Source of the DNA: Bacteroides uniformis
GTDB taxonomy: Bacteria; Bacteroidota; Bacteroidia; Bacteroidales; Bacteroidaceae
NCBI RefSeq assembly: GCF_025147485.1
Contig: NZ_CP102263.1
Coordinates: 943,501-1,007,500, forward strand
Reading direction: 5' to 3'
DNA length: 64,000 bases
This document shows, piece after piece, positions 55,294 to 63,728 of the stretch. The notes below the pieces were generated by a model that was not told where the DNA came from, did not search any database, and worked only from the letters and a program-made list of their open reading frames with translations. Numbering within the stretch: the first letter of the stretch is position 1; each line of letters begins with the position of its first letter. Position numbers and translations under genes: made by a program.

Positions 55294-55994
55294 AAATTGC
55301 TGGGAAGGGTGGAGAGGAAGGTCCATATCGTGAGGAACGAACGCTCTGCCATGGTTCCCCAGAAATCGGCATACTGCGAAGCATGGTCCTCTACTCCGGG
55401 TGTGTCGCTGATGATGCGGAAGCTGAGAAAAGGAACATTGTACAGATAGCAAGTCTGCGCAATGGCGGCAGACTCCATATCAACGGCAAGACCGTCGGGG
55501 AAACGTTGCTTGATGGTATCCAGCTCCGTACGGTTGGTGATGAACTGGTCGCCGGTACAGACAAGTCCGCTGTGGATGCGGCTTTCCATTCCGGCTTCGT
55601 TCAGCGACAAGGCATGTTTCAACAGAGAGGAACATCCCTCGTAAGAGGCGGGAAAACCTTGCACTTGTCCGTACTCGTTACCGTCGCCGCACCAGACGTC
55701 GTGATACACCAGACGTTGGCTTGCCACTACATCCGTCACCTTCAGGCAAGCATCAATGCCGCCCGCCACACCGGTGCTGACGATGCAGTCCGGAGAAAAG
55801 CGCCGTATCAGTTCCGAAGCTCCTACCGCTGCACTCACCTTACCGATGCCGCATTGCGTCAAGATTACATGGTTACCGCCCAATGTACCTTCCACATAGC
55901 GGAAACTACCATCGCCCGACGTATTCTTATCCTGCAAGCGCTCCACCAACCGGCGGTGTTCGCTGTCCATTGCACTGATTATCCCTATTGTCAT
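55290..55994 (-). CDS. mtnN: 5'-methylthioadenosine/S-adenosylhomocysteine nucleosidase
   Basis: This 234-residue nucleosidase (Pfs) removes adenine from SAH and MTA, giving S-ribosylhomocysteine for LuxS. MTIGIISAMDSEHRRLVERL holds the catalytic glutamate near residue 11; GVAGGIDACLKVTDVV and SAAIAQTCYLYNVPFLSFRI then ISDTPG give the purine site and the catalytic aspartate near 200. LAVDMESAAIAQ is the nucleoside-binding motif. It is the first gene of the pfs-luxS operon. Confidence 0.95.
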   Translation of the reverse strand: MTIGIISAMDSEHRRLVERLQDKNTSGDGSFRYVEGTLGGNHVILTQCGIGKVSAAVGASELIRRFSPDCIVSTGVAGGIDACLKVTDVVASQRLVYHDVWCGDGNEYGQVQGFPASYEGCSSLLKHALSLNEAGMESRIHSGLVCTGDQFITNRTELDTIKQRFPDGLAVDMESAAIAQTCYLYNVPFLSFRIISDTPGVEDHASQYADFWGTMAERSFLTIWTFLSTLPSNL

Positions 55995-56055
55995 ATCTAT
56001 AATAATTTAAGCTTGCATATTATCGTTAAAGCACTTTAATCTTTTTTTGGAAAGG

Positions 56056-56063
56056 CAAAGGTA
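56056..56063 (-). promoter_or_regulatory. -7 element of pfs-luxS operon
   Basis: CAAAGGTA on the plus strand is TACCTTTG on the minus strand, matching TAnnTTTG, 61 nt upstream of the pfs ATG. The -33 is unclear. Confidence 0.6.
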
Positions 56064-56106
56064 CAACATTCTGCCGATAACGTGACAATAACAATCTGCA
56101 TTTATG

Positions 56107-56198
56107 TATCTTTGCCACAAAAGCGAAGATAGGCTGCACCTCAACAAAACTTTTTCATGCAAGCATGAAAGTTCTGTATTCGGTTTGCACTATCTTTG
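56107..56198 (+). promoter_or_regulatory. Two tandem -7 elements for the YfhO gene
   Basis: TATCTTTG occurs at 56107-56114 and again at 56191-56198. The second, 40 nt before the ATG, is the likelier start; the first may be an upstream promoter. A small dyad GCATGAAA-type sequence (CATGCAAGCATG near 56156) lies between them. Confidence 0.5.
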
Positions 56199-56217
56199 CC
56201 CCACAATTGATTAATTG

Positions 56218-56240
56218 ATAACTCATAACTTATAACTCAT
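56218..56240 (+). repeat. Leader repeat upstream of YfhO gene (inverted copy of 55271-55293)
   Basis: The 23-base unit ATAACTCATAACTTATAACT plus CAT runs into the start codon, so both luxS and this gene begin ...AACTCATGAAGAAG. The two arms flank the pfs gene and its promoter. Confidence 0.85.
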
Positions 56241-58749
56241 GAAGAAGCTTCTTCCCGATCTTATTGCCATCTTGGCATTCGTCCTCCTTTCCTTCGCCTA
56301 CTTCTTCCCGGCGGATATAGAAAACCGTATTCTCTTTCAGCACGACACGGCTGCAGGAGCAGGGGCAGGACAAGAAGTCAAGGAGTATTACGAACAGACG
56401 GGCGAACGCAGCCGTTGGACAAACTCGCTGTTCGGCGGTATGCCCATGTATCAGATAGCCCCTTCGTATGACTCCACCAAGTCACTGCAGTGGGTACAGA
56501 AAGCCTACCAACTCTTCCTGCCCGACTATGTGTGCCTCACATTCATGCTGATGCTCGGCTTCTACATCCTGCTGCGCGTCTTCGGCATACCGGTCTGGCT
56601 GGCCGGACTGGGCGGTATCATGTGGGCATTCTCGTCCTATTTCTTCATCCTGATATCTGCCGGACACATCTGGAAGTTCATCACCCTTGCCTACGTGCCG
56701 CCCACCATAGCAGGCATTGTGCTCGCCTATCGTGGGAAACTGCTGTGGGGAGGCATCCTCACCGCCTTGTTCGTGGCCCTGCAAATCACCTCGAACCACG
56801 TGCAGATGTCCTATTACTTCTTCTTCGTCATCCTTTTCTTTGTGGGAGCCTACTTCGAGAAAGCATGGCGTACCAAGACATTGCCCCAGTTCTTCAAGGC
56901 AAGTGCCGTACTGATTGTGGCAGCCCTCGTCGGCATAGCCGCCAACGTATCCAACCTCTATCACACCTATGCCTACAGCAAAGAAACCATGCGCGGCAAA
57001 AGCGAACTGGTGCAGACCGGCGACGCTGCCAAGCAGACCAGTAGCGGGCTGGACCGCGACTACATCACCCAGTGGAGCTACGGCATCGACGAAACACTGA
57101 CTCTGCTGGTGCCCAACTTCAAAGGCGGAGCATCTGCCGCCCTCAGCCAGAGTGAAACTGCCATGAGCAAGGCAAACCCGATGTACAGCAGTCTGTACGG
57201 CTCACTGACACAATATTTCGGTACCCAGCCCATGACGTCGGGTCCCGTCTACGTCGGAGCATTCGTCTTGTTTCTGTTCGTACTGGGATGCTTCATCGTG
57301 AAAGGACCGTTGAAGTGGGCATTGATAGGAGCCACCTTCTTCTCCATCGTCTTGTCCTGGGGCAAGAACTTCATGCCGCTGACGGATTTCTTCATCGATT
57401 ACGTCCCGTTGTACAACAAGTTCCGCGCCGTGTCCTCCATCCTTGTCATAGCAGAGTTCACGATACCTTTGCTGGCTATCTTTGCCCTGAAACGCCTGCT
57501 CGAAGAGCCGGAAATCTTAAAACAGGAAAAGAAGCCCCTCGGCATCAGCCTGCTGCTCACTGCAGGCATCGCCCTGCTGCTTGCCATTGCCCCGGGCAGC
57601 ATCGGCTCCGGCTACGTGCCCGCCCAAGAGGCACAGATGCTGCAGAATGCCGTCAACCAGCAGATGATACCCGCCAACGAACTCTCCGACATCCTTGCCA
57701 ACTTGGGAGAGATGCGTGCCGAACTCGTCAGCAGCGACGCCCTGCGTAGCTTCATCATCATAGGCATCGGCTGCAGCCTGCTCTGGCTCTATGCAAGCGG
57801 CAAGCTGCGTAGCTCGCTGACCATTGCAGGTATCACCATACTCTGCCTGGCAGATATGTGGGGGGTCAACAAGCGCTATCTGAATGATGCCCAGTTCGTG
57901 CCCCACTCCATCCGTACGGAAACCTTCACCAAGACGAATACAGACGAGCTGATACTACAAGATACCAGCTTGGACTATCGTGTATTGAACTTTGCCACCA
58001 GCACCTTCGATGACAACAACACCTCCTACTGGCACAAAAGCGTCGGCGGTTATCACCCGGCCAAGCTGCGTCGCTACCAGGAAATGATAGAGCATCACAT
58101 CTCTCCCGAAATGCAGGCGGCCTACAAGGCCATTGCCACCGCCGGAGGTGAGATGGACAGCGTGGATGCCAATAAGTTCCGCATACTGAACATGCTGAAC
58201 ACCAAATACTTCATCTTCCCTGCAGGACAGCAAAGACAAACCGTTCCCATCCTCAACCCGCACGCCTACGGCAATGCATGGTTTGTAAACAAGGTGCAGT
58301 ATGTGAACAACGCCAACGAAGAGATTGACGCCCTGGACAGCATCATACCCACAGAGACAGCCGTAGTGGATGCCCGCTTCAAGGATGTGCTGAAAGGTAC
58401 CACGGAAAGTTATAAAGACAGCCTCTCCAGCATCCGCCTGACAAGTTACACACCTAACCGCCTGACGTACGAAACGAACAATGCCCAAGACGGTATTGCC
58501 GTATTCTCCGAAATCTATTATCCGGACGGCTGGCACGTAACCATCGACGGACAGCCTGCCGAACTGGCACGCGCCGACTATATCCTGCGCACAATGTATG
58601 TTCCTGCCGGACAGCACACCATCGAAATGCGCTTTGACCCCACCAGCCTGCACGTGACGGAAGGCATCGCCTACGGAGCACTGGCGCTGCTGGTGATAGG
58701 TATCATCGTGGCAGTGCTGATAGCCAAAAGGAAGTATGTAAAGGCATAA
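56239..58749 (+). CDS. YfhO-family polytopic membrane protein
   Basis: This 836-residue inner-membrane protein has about 12 hydrophobic helices: the first at 6-24 (LIAILAFVLLSFAYFFP), then a cluster from about 85 to 225, several from 330 to 450, and others near 480-540. A large extracytoplasmic beta-rich C-terminal part (about 570-800) precedes a last helix (ALALLVIGIIVAVLIAKRKY). The NSLFGGMPMYQI and GWHVTIDGQPAELARADYIL features match the YfhO family, related to GT-C-type glycosyltransferases that decorate envelope polymers. Donor and acceptor are unknown. Confidence 0.85.
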   Translation: MKKLLPDLIAILAFVLLSFAYFFPADIENRILFQHDTAAGAGAGQEVKEYYEQTGERSRWTNSLFGGMPMYQIAPSYDSTKSLQWVQKAYQLFLPDYVCLTFMLMLGFYILLRVFGIPVWLAGLGGIMWAFSSYFFILISAGHIWKFITLAYVPPTIAGIVLAYRGKLLWGGILTALFVALQITSNHVQMSYYFFFVILFFVGAYFEKAWRTKTLPQFFKASAVLIVAALVGIAANVSNLYHTYAYSKETMRGKSELVQTGDAAKQTSSGLDRDYITQWSYGIDETLTLLVPNFKGGASAALSQSETAMSKANPMYSSLYGSLTQYFGTQPMTSGPVYVGAFVLFLFVLGCFIVKGPLKWALIGATFFSIVLSWGKNFMPLTDFFIDYVPLYNKFRAVSSILVIAEFTIPLLAIFALKRLLEEPEILKQEKKPLGISLLLTAGIALLLAIAPGSIGSGYVPAQEAQMLQNAVNQQMIPANELSDILANLGEMRAELVSSDALRSFIIIGIGCSLLWLYASGKLRSSLTIAGITILCLADMWGVNKRYLNDAQFVPHSIRTETFTKTNTDELILQDTSLDYRVLNFATSTFDDNNTSYWHKSVGGYHPAKLRRYQEMIEHHISPEMQAAYKAIATAGGEMDSVDANKFRILNMLNTKYFIFPAGQQRQTVPILNPHAYGNAWFVNKVQYVNNANEEIDALDSIIPTETAVVDARFKDVLKGTTESYKDSLSSIRLTSYTPNRLTYETNNAQDGIAVFSEIYYPDGWHVTIDGQPAELARADYILRTMYVPAGQHTIEMRFDPTSLHVTEGIAYGALALLVIGIIVAVLIAKRKYVKA

Positions 58750-58775
58750 GAACAAATATCATATCATTCCCCCAC

Positions 58776-58830
58776 AAGCACCCGACGCATTCCGCTATTC
58801 ATACCCTGATACGGAATGCGTCGAGTGCTT
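58776..58830 (+). terminator. 19-bp inverted repeat after the YfhO gene
   Basis: Arms 58776-58794 and 58812-58830 pair at 18 of 19 positions around a 17-nt loop, 27 nt after the stop. There is no T-run, so termination is plausible but not certain. The phased repeat array starts immediately after it. Confidence 0.55.
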
Positions 58831-59088
58831 ATGTCCGTTCCGTTATCCCCTCATGTTTGTTCTGTCATTCCCTTATGTCTGTTCTGTCAACCCCTATATA
58901 TTGATGAAAAACCACGGCTGTGAAGCATATTCTTCACAGCTGTGGCACGTCTTCTTCACCGCTGTGGGAAAGGCGTACCACAGCCGTGCGCACATGATAA
59001 ACCCAAAGGCTTCTCAAGACAAACCACCGTGCAAAACACAACAGAAGCCTATGTAGCACACAACGGAAGCCTATGCAAGAGACAAGAA
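58831..59088. repeat. Phased 22-bp degenerate repeat array
   Basis: ATGT(C/T)(C/T)GTTC(C/T)GT units start at 58831, 58853 and 58875. CAC(G/A/C)GC(T/C)GTG units start at 58913, 58935, 58957 and 58979, with the second an exact palindrome CACAGCTGTG. Two weaker 22-bp units (ACCCAAAGG at 59001, ACCACCGTG at 59023) follow, then AAGCCTATG at 59045 and 59067. All steps within and between the last three blocks are exactly 22 bp; one 16-bp step (58897-58912) separates the first block. The region has no plausible ORF. Same architecture as 11025-11236. Confidence 0.85.
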
Positions 59089-59109
59089 AGCCCGGTCAGA
59101 TGCGCAAAA

Positions 59110-59141
59110 AACCGTTTCTACCCTCCCGGGTAAAAACGGTT
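59110..59141 (+). terminator. Hairpin downstream of the phased array
   Basis: AACCGTTT/AAACGGTT and TACCC/GGGTA form a two-part stem (59110-59123 with 59128-59141) around a TCCC loop with a small internal mismatch. No T-run follows. 59142-59390 shows nothing recognisable. Confidence 0.5.
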
Positions 59142-59390
59142 CAAGTCAATAATACATGAAAAAACGCTATTTAGAGAGAGTCTCTTCTATAACGGAATGG
59201 TTCTCTTCCTTCTTCACTCATCATCAGCAGTTCTCCGAACTGACATCAAAGTTAGGGAAGCATAACAAGAACAACAAATAGAATCTACGAAAAGGCATAT
59301 CTCATCGACAGAACGGAAAAGAATGAACCCTACAATAGGGAAAAGAATGAAAAAAAAGCTATAAACAGTCGGCAGAACGATATATTTCAG

Positions 59391-59398
59391 TAACTTTG
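59391..59398 (+). promoter_or_regulatory. -7 element of rbfA
   Basis: TAACTTTG matches TAnnTTTG, 45 nt before the ATG at 59444. No clear -33. Confidence 0.55.
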
Positions 59399-59443
59399 CT
59401 AACGTGAAAACAGGCTGCACCCCAGCATAAAAAAATGAACAGT

Positions 59444-59776
59444 ATGGAAACTACCAGACAAAATAAAATAGCCCGTCTCCTGCAGAAGGAACTGAGTGAT
59501 ATCTTCTTGTTGCAAACCAAGTCCATGCCCGGCATACTGATTTCCGTCAGTGCCGTACGCATCAGCCCCGACATGAGCGTGGCACGCGCTTATCTCAGTA
59601 TATTCCCCTCGGAGAAAAGCGAAGAAATAGTCAAGAACATCAACGGAAACATGAAATCCATACGCTTTGAACTGGGTACCCGCGTACGCCACCAACTACG
59701 CATTATCCCCGAACTGAAGTTCTTCGTAGACGACTCACTGGACTATCTGGAACGAATTGATGAACTGCTGAAATAA
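59444..59776 (+). CDS. rbfA: Ribosome-binding factor A
   Basis: This 110-residue 16S maturation factor starts at 59444 (METTRQNKIARLLQKELSDI); an ATG at 59435 adds only three residues. The KH-type core is visible: ISVSAVRISPDMSVARAYLS, FPSEKSEEIV and RFELGTRVRHQLRIIPELKF ending FVDDSLDYLERIDELL. The length fits RbfA. Its stop overlaps the next start as TAATG, so translation of the permease is coupled. Confidence 0.94.
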   Translation: METTRQNKIARLLQKELSDIFLLQTKSMPGILISVSAVRISPDMSVARAYLSIFPSEKSEEIVKNINGNMKSIRFELGTRVRHQLRIIPELKFFVDDSLDYLERIDELLK

Positions 59777-61011
59777 TGTCCCTTCCCTTCTTTATAGCCC
59801 GCCGCTACCTCTTCTCCAAGAAGAAACACAATGCCATTAATATCATCTCCGGCATTTCGGTGTGTGGGGTGGCATTGGCTACGTTGGCGTTGGTATGCAC
59901 CTTGTCCGTGTTCAACGGTTTTCAGGACATGGTGGCAGGCTTTTTCACAGCTTTCGACCCGGAACTGAAAATCACCGTCCGCGAAGGTAAGGTTTTCGAC
60001 CCGCACGAAGCGTGCATCCGGCAAGTACACGCCCTGTCCGAGATTGACGTGTGGACGGAAACACTGGAAGAGAATGCCATGGTGCAGTACAAAGACCGCC
60101 AGGCAATGGCCGTCATCAAGGGAGTGGAGGACAATTTCGAACAGCTTACCTCCATCGACAGCTTGCTCTATGGGACGGGAAAGTTCCTGCTGAGCGACTC
60201 GGTGGTGGACTATGGTTTTCTGGGTGTGGAACTTATATCCGAGTTGGGCACCGGCATTCAGTTCGTGGACCCGTTGCAGGTCTATGCCCCCAAACGGAAC
60301 GTACGGGTAAACATAGCCAACCCCACTGCGGCTTTCAACCGGGAGTATCTCTTCTCGCCCGGCGCCATCTTTGCCGTCAACCAGCAAAAATACGATTCAC
60401 GCTACATACTGACGTCACTCGACTTTGCCCGCCGTCTGTTCAATTATGACACGGAAGTCTCTGCCATCGAGATGAAACTGAAACCCGGTTCCAACATCGG
60501 CTCCGTACAAAAGAAAATAGCAGGCATTCTCGGCGACCGGTTCATTGTACAGAACCGCTACGAGCAGCAGGCCGATGTTTTCCGCATCATGGAAATAGAG
60601 AAACTCATCTCTTATCTCTTCCTCACCTTCATTCTGGGTATCGCATGCTTCAATGTCATCGGTTCGCTGTCCATGCTGATACTGGACAAACGGGAGGACG
60701 TGGAGACACTGCGCAATCTGGGTGCCGATGACCGGCTTATAGCGCGCATCTTCTTGTTCGAAGGCAGGATGATTTCTGTATTCGGCGCCCTCTCCGGCAT
60801 CGTTTTAGGATTGTTGCTGTGCTTTCTGCAGCAACGTTTCGGGTTGATTTCATTGGGGGGAGGCAATGGAAGTTTTGTAGTGGACGCTTATCCGGTAAGT
60901 GTACATGCCACGGATATTATTCTGGTATTCTTAACGGTCATCACTGTAGGCTTCTTGTCCGTATGGTATCCGGTGAGATACCTCAGCAAGCGGCTGCTGA
61001 GAAAAAGATAA
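59776..61011 (+). CDS. FtsX-family ABC permease (LolC/LolE-like)
   Basis: This 411-residue inner-membrane permease has the four-helix FtsX/MacB plan: helix 1 at about 20-45 (ISGISVCGVALATLALVCTL), a large periplasmic domain (about 50-265), and three C-terminal helices (LFLTFILGIACFNVIGSLSM; ISVFGALSGIVLGLLLCFLQ; IILVFLTVITVGFLSVWYPV). LDKREDVETLRNLGADDRLI is the cytoplasmic coupling region that contacts an ATPase. FIARRYLFSKKKHNAINIIS matches the start of LolC/E proteins, suggesting lipoprotein release to the outer membrane. No ATPase gene is adjacent. Confidence 0.9.
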   Translation: MSLPFFIARRYLFSKKKHNAINIISGISVCGVALATLALVCTLSVFNGFQDMVAGFFTAFDPELKITVREGKVFDPHEACIRQVHALSEIDVWTETLEENAMVQYKDRQAMAVIKGVEDNFEQLTSIDSLLYGTGKFLLSDSVVDYGFLGVELISELGTGIQFVDPLQVYAPKRNVRVNIANPTAAFNREYLFSPGAIFAVNQQKYDSRYILTSLDFARRLFNYDTEVSAIEMKLKPGSNIGSVQKKIAGILGDRFIVQNRYEQQADVFRIMEIEKLISYLFLTFILGIACFNVIGSLSMLILDKREDVETLRNLGADDRLIARIFLFEGRMISVFGALSGIVLGLLLCFLQQRFGLISLGGGNGSFVVDAYPVSVHATDIILVFLTVITVGFLSVWYPVRYLSKRLLRKR

Positions 61012-61019
61012 AAAAACAG

Positions 61020-61649
61020 TTACTTCTTACGGATAATCGTCAATCCGTCACGCAGGGGAAGAATGACTTTCTCCACACGCGCATCCCGCGCCACCAAATC
61101 ATTGAAGGCTTTGATACTGATTGTTTGCAGGTCTGTGCGATGGGGTTGTTCTTCCAGCACATGGCCATCCCACAAGGTATTGTCGGCAATGATATATCCA
61201 CCGCCGGAAAGGCGGGCGAGCACCATTTCATAATACTCTATGTATTTACGCTTATCTCCGTCAATAAAGGCAAGGTCGAAAGTGAGGTCCAGTTGCGGTA
61301 CCCGCTCCAAGGCATCGCCAATGTAGAACCTGATTTTATCCGCGTAATCGGAATTCTCCAGCCACGGACGGGTGAAGTCCTCCTGCTCGTCGTTGATTTC
61401 AAACGTATGCAGCATCCCGCCCTCCGGCAGTCCTTCTGCTATGCAAAGTGCGGAATACCCGCTATAAGTCCCTATCTCCAGCACCTGCCGGGGACGAATC
61501 ATCCGGACAAACATCTTGAGCATACGCCCCTGCAAATGTCCGGAAGCCATGCGGGGATATAGCAACTTGACATGCGTGTCGCGATAGAGCGCTTTCAGAT
61601 AATCGCCCTCATCATCAATGTGCTGCAAAATGTATTCGTCAATCGTCAC
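61020..61649 (-). CDS. SAM-dependent O-methyltransferase (COMT-like)
   Basis: This 209-residue methyltransferase has the catechol/caffeoyl-CoA O-methyltransferase layout. RQVLEIGTYSGYSALCIAEG is the SAM motif I, LHTFEINDEQEDFTRPWLEN motif II, and DLAFIDGDKRKYIEYYEMVL holds the metal-binding aspartates. GGYIIADNTLWDGHVLEE completes the site. The substrate is unknown. It is convergent with the permease gene (8-nt gap) and 118 nt downstream of pyk, separated by an inverted-repeat element. Confidence 0.93.
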   Translation of the reverse strand: MTIDEYILQHIDDEGDYLKALYRDTHVKLLYPRMASGHLQGRMLKMFVRMIRPRQVLEIGTYSGYSALCIAEGLPEGGMLHTFEINDEQEDFTRPWLENSDYADKIRFYIGDALERVPQLDLTFDLAFIDGDKRKYIEYYEMVLARLSGGGYIIADNTLWDGHVLEEQPHRTDLQTISIKAFNDLVARDARVEKVILPLRDGLTIIRKK

Positions 61650-61660
61650 TTTGTTAATGG

Positions 61661-61770
61661 ATTATAGGTTAGGGATAAGGGATTAGGGGTTAGGGGTTAG
61701 TTCTGCGCACAATTATTAATTAATCATTAACCGCTAATCCCTAACCCCTTATCCTTAATCCCTTATCCTA
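61661..61770. repeat. GGGGTTAG-type inverted repeat between pyk and methyltransferase gene
   Basis: AGGTTAGGGATAAGGGATTA and further GGGGTTAG units (61661-61700) face CTAATCCCTAACCCCTTATC and further units (61734-61770). The right arm contains the pyk stop codon (61768-61770). Same word family as 54687-54775. Confidence 0.8.
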
Positions 61771-63225
61771 CAAGTATCTGTTACTGTTAGGCAGCACACT
61801 ATCTTCAGCATGCTTCAAGGCATCTTCTACGACATTGATTTCAAGGAAAGAGGTCTGTGTGCCTTCCTTACCGCTACTCAGGTAGCCCACCATGTCCGTA
61901 GGACATAAACGGCCTTCCTTCAACAAGCGACGCAAGGCTGCAAAGTAATATTCCTGCCCGTTGGCAAGTTCGGGCATATAGATAGCTTCCACACCGTAGG
62001 AAAGGGCAAGGTGCCGCATGGTCTTTTCCTTGTAGCAGATGGCCAACACCGGATATTTGCCACGGAAAGCGGCAAGGTTACGGGCAGTACGGCCGCTGTA
62101 ACTGTCGGTGATGATTGCACGGATTTTCAGTTTGGTGGTAGCCTTTACCGCTTGTTTGGCCAGGAACGCAGTCACGTCGTTGCTGTTCTCGTCCAGCGGA
62201 ATACGGATATCGTTGTCAGACAGCTTGTCTTTCTCCGCTTGGGCGGCAATCTTGGTCATCGTCTTCACCGCTTCTACCGGATACTTTCCATAGGCGGTTT
62301 CACCGCTCAACATCAAGGCATCCGTACGATAATAGATGGCATTGGCAATGTCCGTTACCTCCGCACGGGTGGGACGCGGATTGGAAATCATGGTATGAAG
62401 CATCTGTGTGGCAACAATCACCGGCTTCTTGGCAAGAATACACTTGCGGATGAGCACACGCTGGATGCCCGGAATACGTTCCTGCGGAACTTCAATACCG
62501 AGGTCACCGCGAGCTATCATCACACCGTCGGCTACTTCCAGGATTTCATCGATATTATCAACGCCTTCCTGGTTCTCAATCTTAGCAACAATACGGATAT
62601 CGCTGTTATGAGCGTCAAGAATCGCCTTGATGTCGAGTATATCCTGCTTATTGCGCACAAAGGAGTGGGCAATGAAGTCTATGTTCTTCTCAATGGCATA
62701 AAGGATATTGGTGCGGTCCTTCTCCGTCAGAGAAGGCAGATTGATGCGGACGCCGGGAACGTTGACGCTCTTGCGGCTGCCCAGAGTAGCCTCATTCTGT
62801 ACTTCGCAGAGCAGGTAGTCGGGGGTCTTCTCTACAACAACCAACTCCAAGTCACCGTCATCAATAAGGATATGGCCGTCCACATTCAAGTCTTTGACGA
62901 AATGGGGATAGGATACCGAGATACATTCACGGGTAGTCTCCTGCTCCGGGTTGCCTACCACCTTCACGCGGTCGCCCGCCTTGAAAGGAATGGGCTCAGC
63001 CAGAACCGTCGTGCGGACCTCCGGTCCTTTCGTATCCATCAGGATAGCGATGCGGTTGGAAACCGTACGCACATTGTTTATCAACTTCTCGGCACCTTCA
63101 CGGCCAAGATGTGCAGTATTCATACGTACAACATTCATACCTGCATCGAACAACTGCTTTATAAAATCAACATCACAGCGCTGGTCAGAAATCGTTGCGA
63201 CAATCTTCGTTTGCTTCAATAACAT
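61768..63225 (-). CDS. pyk: Pyruvate kinase
   Basis: This 485-residue glycolytic enzyme converts PEP and ADP to pyruvate and ATP. Motifs: KIVATISDQRCDVDFIKQLF (a DQ variant of the usual TIGPxS start), GMNVVRMNTAHL, ILMDTKGPEVRT, FIAHSFVRNKQDI, VMIARGDLGIEVPQERIPGI and ALMLSGETAYGKYPVEAVKT. The C-terminal domain has AIITDSYSGRTARNLAAFRG. The MNTAHLG segment replaces the common MNFSHG, a pattern I associate with Bacteroidetes-type enzymes. It is 20 nt after aroQ and probably co-transcribed with it. Confidence 0.95.
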   Translation of the reverse strand: MLLKQTKIVATISDQRCDVDFIKQLFDAGMNVVRMNTAHLGREGAEKLINNVRTVSNRIAILMDTKGPEVRTTVLAEPIPFKAGDRVKVVGNPEQETTRECISVSYPHFVKDLNVDGHILIDDGDLELVVVEKTPDYLLCEVQNEATLGSRKSVNVPGVRINLPSLTEKDRTNILYAIEKNIDFIAHSFVRNKQDILDIKAILDAHNSDIRIVAKIENQEGVDNIDEILEVADGVMIARGDLGIEVPQERIPGIQRVLIRKCILAKKPVIVATQMLHTMISNPRPTRAEVTDIANAIYYRTDALMLSGETAYGKYPVEAVKTMTKIAAQAEKDKLSDNDIRIPLDENSNDVTAFLAKQAVKATTKLKIRAIITDSYSGRTARNLAAFRGKYPVLAICYKEKTMRHLALSYGVEAIYMPELANGQEYYFAALRRLLKEGRLCPTDMVGYLSSGKEGTQTSFLEINVVEDALKHAEDSVLPNSNRYL

Positions 63226-63245
63226 AATCTATATACCTATTTTAT

Positions 63246-63665
63246 TTAATAATCTTTTAACGCCTCCATGGCCAGACGGTAGGAGTTCAGCCCGAAACCG
63301 AGAATGACACCTTTACAAGCGCAGGAAATCATGGACACATGACGAAAAGCCTCGCGGGCATGTACATTAGAGATATGCACCTCAACCACCGGAGAAGTGA
63401 CCGAACGGATAGCATCCTGCAGAGCGATGGACGTATGGGTGTAAGCACCCGCATTCAAAATGATGCCGTCCACATCAAAACCTACCTGCTGAATCTTGTC
63501 TATCAGCTCTCCCTCAATGTTGGACTGGAAATAGTCAATCTGTACATCCGCATATTTCTTACGGAGTTCGGCAAGGTAGTCTTCAAAAGTAACGCTACCG
63601 TAAATGGAAGGTTCACGTTTGCCCAAGAGATTTATATTGGGGCCGTTAATAATCTGTATCCTCAT
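63246..63665 (-). CDS. aroQ: 3-dehydroquinate dehydratase, type II
   Basis: This 139-residue enzyme of the shikimate pathway starts at 63665 (MRIQIINGPNINLLGKREPS); an ATG at 63695 lies within the promoter. Active-site features: REPSIYG with the catalytic tyrosine and flexible-loop arginine, NAGAYTHTSIALQDAI, and EVHISNVHAREAFRHVS with the catalytic histidine. The length is slightly short but typical. It is the first gene of the aroQ-pyk unit. Confidence 0.95.
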   Translation of the reverse strand: MRIQIINGPNINLLGKREPSIYGSVTFEDYLAELRKKYADVQIDYFQSNIEGELIDKIQQVGFDVDGIILNAGAYTHTSIALQDAIRSVTSPVVEVHISNVHAREAFRHVSMISCACKGVILGFGLNSYRLAMEALKDY

Positions 63666-63692
63666 AACACAATTTTTTATACCTTTGCGGTG

Positions 63693-63724
63693 CAAAGATA
63701 GTGCAAACCGAAAGCAGATGCAAA
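63693..63724 (-). promoter_or_regulatory. Promoter of aroQ-pyk
   Basis: On the minus strand TTTG (63724-63721), a 20-nt spacer and TATCTTTG (63700-63693) match the consensus fully. The start point would be near 63688, about 23 nt before the aroQ ATG. Confidence 0.75.
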
Positions 63725-63728
63725 TTTA

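Noticed and set aside
58831..59088. CRISPR array
   Set aside because: The conserved words are only 6-12 bp, differ between blocks, and there are no constant repeats with unique spacers; the 22-bp step is far too short and no cas genes are near.
62011..63222. Long plus-strand frame (403 codons) across pyk
   Set aside because: Complete antisense overlap with a pyruvate kinase that has all motifs; composition is not protein-like.
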